From JAPORK01 sp026710285 (GTDB taxonomy: Bacteria; Pseudomonadota; Gammaproteobacteria; Pseudomonadales; Endozoicomonadaceae): a DNA stretch of 64,000 nucleotides. A model generated the notes under the pieces. It saw nothing but the letters and a program-made list of their open reading frames with translations, made no database searches and was not told the DNA's origin. The stretch is from contig OZ241746.1 of assembly GCA_965201045.1 (NCBI GenBank), forward strand, positions 124,001 through 188,000. Reading direction: 5' to 3'. Shown here in pieces: positions 10,725 through 20,100 of this stretch; position 1 is the stretch's first letter, and each line of letters begins with the position of its first letter. A program made the position numbers and the translations under genes.

Positions 10725-10826
10725 TTATATATTTGCTTCTGCACAAAATAAATTTATTGTGCAACACAGTAACGAGGTAATTAATATAAAAAAGAGTAAA
10801 AATATTTTTTTATGTTGAATCAACAT
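10725..10826 (-). pseudogene. Truncated RHS gene: 33-codon leader stump
   Basis: From the ATG at 10826, preceded by AAGGTATAAAA as in the intact copies, the frame reads MLIQHKKIFLLFFILITS, then LLCCTINLFCAEANI and an immediate TAA at 10725-10727. This is the signal segment of an RHS giant, nearly identical to that of gene B. Everything after codon 33 is missing and replaced by the broken VOC gene. It is the 5' scar of a deleted array member. Translation of a free 33-residue membrane peptide is possible but I would not assume it. Confidence 0.7.
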
Positions 10827-11014
10827 TTTTATACCTTGTAAATAAATCAACAATTGAACTTTCGCAACGTCTCAACAATTTCAGACAAAAGACAATAGTG
10901 GTTTTTGTATTTGTTATAAATTTTGAATACTGCATTCTAAAAAAAATACCACAAACATTGAAGAAAATAGACAAAGCAACACACTCATTGGCTTGTGTTA
11001 TTAGCAAAAAATAA
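10827..11014. other. Former RHS upstream region
   Basis: Next to the stump, the sequence resembles the leaders of the intact copies (on the minus strand, TTGTTGATTTATTTACAAGG precedes the start). Further right it diverges. A 65-codon minus-strand frame (10810-11007) ends inside the RHS leader in the wrong frame, and I regard it as chance. The MITE at 11025 interrupts this region. Confidence 0.4.
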
Positions 11015-11239
11015 CTCTATCCGGCAGGGCTTACGCACCAAGAGAATCATTCTCATTTGGAGTTTCATATAACACTTTTTTGAGACTCAATCTGTGCATT
11101 TTAACCTCTAAATGATCGTTGATCAGTCTTTGATAAGGCATACAACCATGACCAGCTGTACATTTTTTGCCCAAAAAGTAACTGTTTTGTTTGGTTATTA
11201 AGAATCATTCTCTTGGTGCGTAAGCCCTGCTCTATCCGG
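11015..11239. mobile_element. 205-bp MITE-like element with target-site duplication
   Basis: The element spans 11025-11229. Its ends are inverted repeats of about 29 bp starting CAGGGCTTACGCACC, differing by one base in the first 28 (AATCATT versus AATGATT). It is flanked by perfect 10-bp direct repeats, CTCTATCCGG, at 11015-11024 and 11230-11239. The length, paired termini and target duplication are those of a non-autonomous transposable element. On the minus strand one frame stays open for about 54 codons and ends inside the left inverted repeat (it contains CTAGHGCMPYQRLINDH), perhaps the C-terminal remnant of the parent transposase. I cannot name the IS family; the duplication could be counted as 8 bp if the ends are taken as GCAGGG. 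Confidence 0.8.
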
Positions 11240-11390
11240 CAGTATGACCCAAGTCATTGAGAAAATACGTATATATCAACCACGAGAAAAAATACATTTA
11301 TAATGTGTTGACTATTTTATTGATATCTGTGTCAATTCTTTTAATTTATACATATTCTAAATCTATACTGATGAATTAGCAGTGTCCGTA
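11240..11390. other. Spacer between MITE and 3' end of gene C
   Basis: About 150 bp of AT-rich sequence, starting with the remainder of the insertion target (GCAGTATGACCC). I see no gene or strong hairpin. Confidence 0.4.
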
Positions 11391-14300
11391 TTATTTCATC
11401 AGCATATAGCCAGTAATAATTACTTTTTTATGATCAGAACTGTAAAAGAATTGACTTAGATTGCTATAGTAAAGAACATCCAGACCTTTTTTATCAAAAA
11501 AATGATAAACGCCAAACCTGAAAAGAGTAGAATTTTCTGGTATCCGTTTTATTAAAGCTATATGATTATAGCCACTTGCTATTATACAATTGCCGCCACG
11601 ATCAAATGCATCAATCAAATTTTTTGTTGTATATTCTCCCAAATTGTATCGTCTATGTGAATATTGTAATTGTATAGGCTCTAACACTTTATTTAAAGCC
11701 TTAAAATAGGGATGACTTTTTGAAAAAATGTCATTACAATAAAAATATTTATTTCGTACAAACAAAAAATCTGCCAAATTACTAGCCTTAAGGCATTTGT
11801 TAACAAAGTGATATGCTAATAAAATAGTACCCGTATCACACTCGATATTATCTTTATATGATGAACCACGCAAATAAAGCCATGCCTGTGAAACCTCTTT
11901 CTCATTCTCAAAATCTAAAAATTCATTGGGTGCAAGTATCGAAAGATCAGTTATTAAATCATTATTAGGAGAAACAGATTTCGGTAAACTTTGCACAGCA
12001 CCTGTAAGTTCTTCTTCAGAAAGAGATGTATACTCACTAACAGCAGATATATTTGCCCCGGATGAAATCTTTGACTTTGTTGAAAGCATCCGAAAAGGAA
12101 ATTCAACTGTCTGAATATCGACTGTGCCCGCTTCCTGTCCGGCAACAGAAAAAGACAGAAGGTTAAGTGCTCCTGCTGCAACTGAAACAGCCATTTCTCC
12201 CATGCCTATAATCTTACCTGCAAGATTAAGTCCTTTATTGGCAGGTATTGCAGCCGCTGCCACAGGGATACTACCAATCGCAGCAGCACCTGTCACTACT
12301 CCTGCCAAAGCCGCAGATCCTGCACCAGCAACTGCTGCGCCCAGGGTGGCAACGGTACATCCGGTTTGCATAATCGCAGCAGTAATGTTAGCCCAGCGCT
12401 GATGCAGTGCACTTAAACCCAGCGTACTGACATAATCTGCCCATTTAAAAGCTTCTCTCAACCATCGGGGGCTATTACCAGACGGATCAGTATTCATAAC
12501 CGGATTATTGCTACCAAAAGCATAACCATCACCTGCCGTATCTTCACTGAGAAAATAGTGTTGTGCTGGATTATACGTCCGGTTGCCATTACCTAAAAAT
12601 TGCCATCCTGTAGCAGAATCGGTTCGTTCGCCATCGAAGCCTTGCAGAGTTTGTTGATATAAAGGTAATGTTTTTGATCTTTTATGCCACACCATTCCGT
12701 AAGGACTATAAATGTTGCGTTGCTTAAAGCGATACTGACCATTATGGTTTTTTCTGAAAACACCAATAATATCACCTTTATAGCTGCTTTGATAATATTC
12801 GCTAATCACTCCGTCTGTAGTTTTTGCCATACCCAGGTAACCGATGATATGTGTACCCTGCTCCGAGCTAATTATTTTTTCATTTACAAGTGTATTACCA
12901 CAATAAAACAGATAACTAAAATTATCTGTGCTTTTTTCCATTACTTCTTTTCCACTTCCATCATAGGTGTAATCGCTCAGTTTTCCTGTTGATGAAATAA
13001 CTCGGGTAACCTCATTTAGTGCATTATAAATAATATGATTATTTTGTCCGTCCACTATCATATTGCCAGCAGCATCATAAGCAAAATTTTGTAAAGCCGG
13101 TCTATTTTGATTCCAGGCAGTAGTGATTTGCTGAAGGCGCAGAGGTACTCTGGTATCTGTATAGTGATAATTTATTACTTTATTTATTGTTTGTTTTTGT
13201 TGTATGGACTGTAGCGTTTCCCGAATACCGGCTAGCCGGTTCAGTGGTGTAAAAGTATAATTCTGCCGGACAATCACCGGTGCCTGTTTCAGTTCTGAAC
13301 CAACAAGTGATGTATCATGCGGACACAAAGGCAAACCCAGCGCCCCTTGGCACTGCATGCTGATCAGATTATCCAGCATATCATATTGATAGTGCAGTAC
13401 AGCAAACTGTTTTTTTTCTGCTATTTGACTGATCCTGATAATATTACCATTAATATCATACAGCATTGACCATGCAGATATCAGCTGTTTTCTTTGTGTA
13501 TCGGTTATCTGATTCTGATATCCCCATGCATCATAGTGAAATATACGGTACATACCACTGCCATAACTAATATGTTGTATACGGGAAAAATTATCGTACA
13601 CAGGTACAAGTAACATTTTGGTATTATTTTTTTTACATGGCTGATAACTTATACGAGTAATACGTCCTAACCAGTCATATTGAGTATCTGTTTTATTACC
13701 GGAAATATCTATAGTATTTATGATACGACGGTTATTATCATAATTCCATTGTAGTTTATAATCAGAATAGTTGTTTTTTCCAGTATGAATTAATTGTTGT
13801 ATCAGCCCGTCATCACTATAGAAATAAGTTTTAGTACCAGTAATATCTGTTTCTTTCTGTATATTTAATGTGATACGATCATAATCAATAATCCATTGTT
13901 GCTTATTATCTGTAAACTGACTGATAGGAAGATTTAAATAGTTATATTTCCATGAAAAAATGTGCCGATTCGGCGCTGTAATTGTTGCAATCACTCCATC
14001 TGTTGTGTAAGTATAAAAAGTACGTTTTCCATCTTCTCCTGCATTCCAGATCAGCTGTCCTGCCTGGTTGTAACCGGAAGATGATAGCAGATAACGCCCA
14101 CCTGAAACAGGATACATCCATGACTGTATAATTTGTCCTGTGAAATTATATACTGAATGCATTTTGTTCCCGGCAGGATCGATGATATCAGTTAACCGCC
14201 CCAGTGAATCATAGTTTTTTCGGATAATTCTGCCCACAGGATCTTGTATTGCAGTCTGTCGTCCAAATCCATCATATGTTATTACAGAAACCTGTGCTTC

Positions 14301-16919
14301 AGGTTGTTTATTACTATTGAGACAGAATGATCTTACCGAAGGCAGCAAACCTGTAGTTACTGGTAATACCCATTGTTTGACCGGATGACTAAGTACATTT
14401 GCTTTTGACACAGAGATGACAGAGCGTTCACCCTTTACGGTTTGCTGATAACTGACCACACATCTGTTACTGTCATCATAATGCATAATAGTCATTCTAC
14501 CATCAGGCAGATGCATTCGGATAACTCTGCCGGTATCATCATAATCCTTTATCGTTTCCAGTGTTTTCGTATGCCCAAATTTATCTGTAACATAACTGCT
14601 TTTTCGGATAATGCGTCCGTACTGATCATAGCTGGTTTTTTGCACCGGCCACCAGTGACCCGGTTGTTGTTTTCCTGCTTTGTCAATGGATTCAGTAAAA
14701 CTTCTCAGCACTCTTCCTGTACTGTCAAAAATAACTTTTTGCTGTAATCCATTAACGCCTGTAATCATAACCTGATTAAGATTTTTAGATATTGTATAGT
14801 TATAATAAATAATGGCAGCAAAATCAGTGCCAGCAACACGTTCTGTTTTTATTAACCTGTCCCACTGGTCATAATGGTAACGGTTACTGTATTTTTTCTC
14901 TGTATCTGTTATCATCAGCAACTGATTTGTAAACAGACTGGTTGTAGCATAAGATGACATAAGACTTTTATTGCCAGGCAATTCAATAGCACTATAAGTT
15001 GTTTTAATATGATTATCCGCACTTTTTACATAGTAATAATCTTTAATCACAGAATCTGATAAATCAGTCTCATTCTGTTTACCTGTCACTACCAGCTGTT
15101 TTAATAAACCATAAGTTAGCAAATCATTAGGATTATCATAATAGTGACGAATTGTTGTTAATTGTTGACTACCTGACTGTTCAGTTTGATGATCCAGTAC
15201 AGCAATATATCCTCTTCCATTATGGTTAACCTCCCTACGATAATAATTATATGTTGTTACCGGTAACGGTGGATTTATATTGGTTTTGATATCAGCAGGA
15301 TACCAGGTAGTGGATTCAGTGAGCATGGCAAAAGGCCATGCCTTTGAAACAGCAGGACAGGCAGTATCACCACTCAGTGGACAATAATGATTAACGGTTA
15401 CACGCCCATAAGTATCTGTTTGCCTGATCACTCTTCCTTGTTTATCATAACGGGCAGTTACTTTAGTCACAGCAGGTTTATCTTCTGTATCGCCCCACAC
15501 CCGGGTTATTATTTTTAAGGGCAGACAGTAGGTAGCAGGTAAGTCAGTAAAAGCAGTATGTGCACAACCGTCAGACTGATCGGTATGACAAAAAAAGTAG
15601 TGTATTGCTGACAGAATATGTCCAGTTCGGTCACTAACCTGTTGCTCATCGGTCATCAGATGATATTTATTGTAGGTACGAATTTCCCGTATGAGACCGT
15701 TATCTTGTTCAGTCTGATAAGTATAACTGACCGGGGCTTCAAACAGCCGATCTTTTGATGAATCGGTTGTAATATTTAGTTTTGCATTAAAGCTAAGATA
15801 ATTGTGTTCATTGCTATTGGTTTTACCGTACCGGTAACGACTTACCATAATCGGCTCACCAAAACCCGGATTAACGATTTCTTTAATTACTGCACACAAT
15901 GCATGAAATGCTGATGTGCTATATGACGGAACTTTTATTTCATCTGTGCAGTTATAAGTAATCCGATTACTTAATCCTGTTGGATAATTTACACCTGTCA
16001 TAAAATGGTGTGCATAATAAAAATAAATACCATGACCCGTATCATCAGGTGATAAAGGTAGAGTGATACTACGTATTTCATTATTTTTTTTATCAATTAA
16101 TACGACAACCGGCTTACCAGTACCTCCCTGACTAACAACCCGTATATTATGACTTTTTCTGTATAGTTTAATACTATGTCCTTCAGTATCTTTTATCAAT
16201 TGCAACAGATGAGTACCAGGTATATAACTAAAATTGACATCCCATCCATCCTGTTGCTCCAGACGAACTTCATAACCTTTATGATTGAGTGTTTCCCGCA
16301 GACCATTGGCATAAGTAATTACAAAATGTGTACTGATATCTCCCCGAATAACCATATCATGAAGTTTATGGTACAATGGCCACCAGTGACCATCTGGTTG
16401 CTTCTTTAAATAAAAGTTTTGTCCAAAAGAGGTGGTCAGCTGACGGGTAACTGGATTAAAATGTGTCAGATTCCAGCTCCAGCCTGTTCCCAACCCGTCC
16501 GGGTTAGCTAACGCACTACTGCTATAATTAACATTAAGACTGATATCAGGTCCGTGACCTAAATTACTCAACATACTACCTGTCTTAACATAAGCACTGA
16601 GAATACCTGTACGTGGATCGACAGTAGTCCCCCATACTTTTTTAAAATTAAATGCATTTGACCATGGCTCTGTTTCACCTGATGCTGAAGAATAAATCTG
16701 CTGTAGTTTTTTTTCTGAACCTGATCTGCGCTTAGCATAATATTTATCTGTTACTTTATTATTAGTGTTATCGAAATAATCAAAGGGTTTAGTAGACTTA
16801 TCAGTAAAATGGCTAATTTGTATATTTGTTTCTGCACAAAATAAATTTATTGTACAACATAGTAACGAGATAATTAATATAAAAAAGAGTAAAAATATTT
16901 TTTTATGTTGAATCAACAT
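11391..16919 (-). CDS. RHS/YD-repeat giant C with Cys/His C-terminal domain
   Basis: An 1842-residue protein used here as the reference copy. The start at 16919 follows AAGGTG. Residues 1-28 are hydrophobic; 29-83 are a polar variable linker; 84-105 hold EPWSNAF and VDPRTG. The YD-repeat shell runs to about 1480 (for example YDGFGRQ, YDSLGRL, YDWLGRI, YDAAGN) and closes at NPVMNTDPSGNSP (about 1472-1484). Residues about 1506-1584 are Ala/Gly-rich and hydrophobic. The C-terminal domain has Cys about 1694 (CDTGTILLAY), His about 1786 (SGYNHIALI) and a YHF motif about 1804, where most relatives have an acidic or Asn residue. Its core is almost the same as in D and E, but its 1590-1680 linker is its own. 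A host- or cell-directed effector is plausible but unproven. Confidence 0.9.
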   Translation of the reverse strand: MLIQHKKIFLLFFILIISLLCCTINLFCAETNIQISHFTDKSTKPFDYFDNTNNKVTDKYYAKRRSGSEKKLQQIYSSASGETEPWSNAFNFKKVWGTTVDPRTGILSAYVKTGSMLSNLGHGPDISLNVNYSSSALANPDGLGTGWSWNLTHFNPVTRQLTTSFGQNFYLKKQPDGHWWPLYHKLHDMVIRGDISTHFVITYANGLRETLNHKGYEVRLEQQDGWDVNFSYIPGTHLLQLIKDTEGHSIKLYRKSHNIRVVSQGGTGKPVVVLIDKKNNEIRSITLPLSPDDTGHGIYFYYAHHFMTGVNYPTGLSNRITYNCTDEIKVPSYSTSAFHALCAVIKEIVNPGFGEPIMVSRYRYGKTNSNEHNYLSFNAKLNITTDSSKDRLFEAPVSYTYQTEQDNGLIREIRTYNKYHLMTDEQQVSDRTGHILSAIHYFFCHTDQSDGCAHTAFTDLPATYCLPLKIITRVWGDTEDKPAVTKVTARYDKQGRVIRQTDTYGRVTVNHYCPLSGDTACPAVSKAWPFAMLTESTTWYPADIKTNINPPLPVTTYNYYRREVNHNGRGYIAVLDHQTEQSGSQQLTTIRHYYDNPNDLLTYGLLKQLVVTGKQNETDLSDSVIKDYYYVKSADNHIKTTYSAIELPGNKSLMSSYATTSLFTNQLLMITDTEKKYSNRYHYDQWDRLIKTERVAGTDFAAIIYYNYTISKNLNQVMITGVNGLQQKVIFDSTGRVLRSFTESIDKAGKQQPGHWWPVQKTSYDQYGRIIRKSSYVTDKFGHTKTLETIKDYDDTGRVIRMHLPDGRMTIMHYDDSNRCVVSYQQTVKGERSVISVSKANVLSHPVKQWVLPVTTGLLPSVRSFCLNSNKQPEAQVSVITYDGFGRQTAIQDPVGRIIRKNYDSLGRLTDIIDPAGNKMHSVYNFTGQIIQSWMYPVSGGRYLLSSSGYNQAGQLIWNAGEDGKRTFYTYTTDGVIATITAPNRHIFSWKYNYLNLPISQFTDNKQQWIIDYDRITLNIQKETDITGTKTYFYSDDGLIQQLIHTGKNNYSDYKLQWNYDNNRRIINTIDISGNKTDTQYDWLGRITRISYQPCKKNNTKMLLVPVYDNFSRIQHISYGSGMYRIFHYDAWGYQNQITDTQRKQLISAWSMLYDINGNIIRISQIAEKKQFAVLHYQYDMLDNLISMQCQGALGLPLCPHDTSLVGSELKQAPVIVRQNYTFTPLNRLAGIRETLQSIQQKQTINKVINYHYTDTRVPLRLQQITTAWNQNRPALQNFAYDAAGNMIVDGQNNHIIYNALNEVTRVISSTGKLSDYTYDGSGKEVMEKSTDNFSYLFYCGNTLVNEKIISSEQGTHIIGYLGMAKTTDGVISEYYQSSYKGDIIGVFRKNHNGQYRFKQRNIYSPYGMVWHKRSKTLPLYQQTLQGFDGERTDSATGWQFLGNGNRTYNPAQHYFLSEDTAGDGYAFGSNNPVMNTDPSGNSPRWLREAFKWADYVSTLGLSALHQRWANITAAIMQTGCTVATLGAAVAGAGSAALAGVVTGAAAIGSIPVAAAAIPANKGLNLAGKIIGMGEMAVSVAAGALNLLSFSVAGQEAGTVDIQTVEFPFRMLSTKSKISSGANISAVSEYTSLSEEELTGAVQSLPKSVSPNNDLITDLSILAPNEFLDFENEKEVSQAWLYLRGSSYKDNIECDTGTILLAYHFVNKCLKASNLADFLFVRNKYFYCNDIFSKSHPYFKALNKVLEPIQLQYSHRRYNLGEYTTKNLIDAFDRGGNCIIASGYNHIALIKRIPENSTLFRFGVYHFFDKKGLDVLYYSNLSQFFYSSDHKKVIITGYMLMK

Positions 16920-17153
16920 TTTTACACCTTGTGAATCGATCAATAGTTGAATAACCCGTAACTCCTCCATAACTACAGGTAAAAATACTTTTGTAATGTA
17001 TCAGATATTTTTCTGCTATCTGCATAAACTCTTTTAATTTAAACATATTCTGAAATTTATATTGTCAGGATATCTTTTAGTAATCTTGTCATAGCGCTTT
17101 ATCTGATCTGGAAAAACTATATAGAATCAGACGCCGGTACATGGCTGAAGATA
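16920..17153. repeat. 234-bp spacer repeated at 22701-22934
   Basis: The spacer between the start of C and the stop of D has the same length as that between D and E (22701-22934) and differs at only a few bases. It carries the conserved leader with AAGGTG, CCTGTAGTTATGGAGG and the block ending CGCCGGTACATGG. On the minus strand in this copy a 47-codon frame (MFKLKEFMQIAEKYL...) overlaps the start of C. The D copy has TAG in that frame, so it is probably not a conserved peptide. Confidence 0.75.
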
Positions 17154-20100
17154 TTACAGCTTTATCTGCATATAACTAGAAATTATGACTTTATTGTATT
17201 TAAAATTATAAAAAAAATTTTTCAGAACGCTTGAGTAAGTCATAAATATACCTTTTTCATCAGAAAATTCATAGATACCCCATTTGTAGCCAGAACTATT
17301 TTTTATTAGTGGTTTTATTACAGTTATATGATTATAACCACTTACTATCATCTTGCCGTTATTACGCCTAAATGCACTAGATATATGTGACATCTTGTAA
17401 TCTCCAATATTGTACCTGATATATTTGGTTGTTAGTGGTTCCAATATTTTAATCAAAGCAATCGAATATGGATGATCTCTTGAAAAAATTGCCTCGCAAT
17501 CAAAACGTTGATTTCGTTCAGATAAAAAATCTGCCAAATTATCTATAGAAAGTGGTTTGTTAGCAAAATAATAGCTCAGTAAAATAGTACCGGTATCACA
17601 CGCTATATTGTTTTTAAATGATGAATTACGTAAAGAAAGCCATGCCTGTGAAACTTCTTCCTCATTCCGGAACATTAAAACTCCATCAGATGCAAGTGCT
17701 GAGAGTTCACTCATTACAACAGAAGGAGAATCAGAAACAGGAGCAGGGGCAGAACTGAAATCCAGTGAACTGTACATAACATCCATAAATTCTTCTTCAG
17801 ACAGATGCGCACATTCACTAATATCTGGTATACTTGTTCCACGATAAGTCTCTGACCTCACTGAAAGCATTCGAAAAGGAAACTCAACTGTCGGAATATC
17901 GGTTGTACCTGCTTCCTGTCCGGCAACAGAAAAGGGTAAAAGATTAAGCGCTCCTGCTGCAACTGACACAGCCATTTCTGCCATACCTATAATCTTACCT
18001 GCAAGATTAAGTCCTCTGTTAGCAGGTATTGCAGCAGCTGCCACAGGGATACTGCCGATCGCAGCAGCACCTGTCACTACTCCCACCAAAGCCGCAGATC
18101 CTGCACCGATAACTGCTGCACCCAGGGTGGCAACAGTACATCCGGTTTGCATAACTGCAGCGGTAATGTTAGCCCAGCGCTGATGCAGTGCACTTAAACC
18201 CAGTGTACTGACATAACCTGCCCATTTAAAAGCTTTTCCCAACCACCGGGGACTATTACCGGACGGATCGGTATTCATAACCGGATTATTGCTACTAAAA
18301 GCATAACCATCACCTGCCGTATCTTCACTGAGAAAATAGTGTTGTGCTGGATTATACGTCCGGTTGCCATTACCTAAAAATTGCCATCCTGTAGCAGAAT
18401 CGGTTCGTTCGCCATCGAAGCCTTGCAGAGTTTGTTGATATAAAGGTAATGTTTTTGATCTTTTATGCCACACCATTCCGTAAGGACTATAAATGTTGCG
18501 TTGCTTAAAGCGATACTGACCATTATGGTTTTTTCTGAAAACACCAATAATATCACCTTTATAGCTGCTTTGATAATATTCGCTAATCACTCCGTCTGTA
18601 GTTTTTGCCATACCCAGGTAACCGATGATATGTGTACCCTGCTCCGAGCTAATTATTTTTTCATTTACAAGTGTATTACCACAATAAAACAGATAACTAA
18701 AATTATCTGTGCTTTTTTCCATTACTTCTTTTCCACTTCCATCATAAGTGTAATCGCTCAGTTTTCCTGTTGATGAAATAACTCGGGTAACCTCATTTAG
18801 TGCATTATAAATAATATGATTATTTTGTCCGTCCACTATCATATTGCCAGCAGCATCATAAGCAAAATTTTGTAAAGCCGGTCTATTTTGATTCCAGGCA
18901 GTAGTGATTTGCTGAAGGCGCAGAGGTACTCTGGTATCTGTATAGTGATAATTTATTACTTTATTTATTGTTTGTTTTTGTTGTATGGACTGTAGCGTTT
19001 CCCGAATACCGGCTAGCCGGTTCAGTGGTGTAAAAGTATAATTCTGCCGGACAATCACCGGTGCCTGTTTCAGTTCTGAACCAACAAGTGATGTATCATG
19101 CGGACACAAAGGCAAACCCAGCGCCCCTTGGCACTGCATGCTGATCAGATTATCCAGCATATCATATTGATAGTGCAGTACAGCAAACTGTTTTTTTTCT
19201 GCTATTTGACTGATCCTGATAATATTACCATTAATATCATACAGCATTGACCATGCAGATATCAGCTGTTTTCTTTGTGTATCGGTTATCTGATTCTGAT
19301 ATCCCCATGCATCATAGTGAAATATACGGTACATACCACTGCCATAACTAATATGTTGTATACGGGAAAAATTATCGTACACAGGTACAAGTAACATTTT
19401 GGTATTATTTTTTTTACATGGCTGATAACTTATACGAGTAATACGTCCTAACCAGTCATATTGAGTATCTGTTTTATTACCGGAAATATCTATAGTATTT
19501 ATGATACGACGGTTATTATCATAATTCCATTGTAGTTTATAATCAGAATAGTTGTTTTTTCCAGTATGAATTAATTGTTGTATCAGCCCGTCATCACTAT
19601 AGAAATAAGTTTTAGTACCAGTAATATCTGTTTCTTTCTGTATATTTAATGTGATACGATCATAATCAATAATCCATTGTTGCTTATTATCTGTAAACTG
19701 ACTGATAGGAAGATTTAAATAGTTATATTTCCATGAAAAAATGTGCCGATTCGGCGCTGTAATTGTTGCAATCACTCCATCTGTTGTGTAAGTATAAAAA
19801 GTACGTTTTCCATCTTCTCCTGCATTCCAGATCAGCTGTCCTGCCTGGTTGTAACCGGAAGATGATAGCAGATAACGCCCACCTGAAACAGGATACATCC
19901 ATGACTGTATAATTTGTCCTGTGAAATTATATACTGAATGCATTTTGTTCCCGGCAGGATCGATGATATCAGTTAACCGCCCCAGTGAATCATAGTTTTT
20001 TCGGATAATTCTGCCCACAGGATCTTGTATTGCAGTCTGTCGTCCAAATCCATCATATGTTATTACAGAAACCTGTGCTTCAGGTTGTTTATTACTATTG

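Noticed and set aside
10810..11007. 65-codon minus-strand frame upstream of the RHS stump
   Set aside because: It ends inside the RHS leader in a non-coding frame and has no homologue beside the other copies.
16990..17050. 47-codon overlapping leader peptide before C (MFKLKEFMQIAEKYL...)
   Set aside because: The nearly identical D leader has a TAG in this frame, so the reading is not conserved even between recent duplicates.
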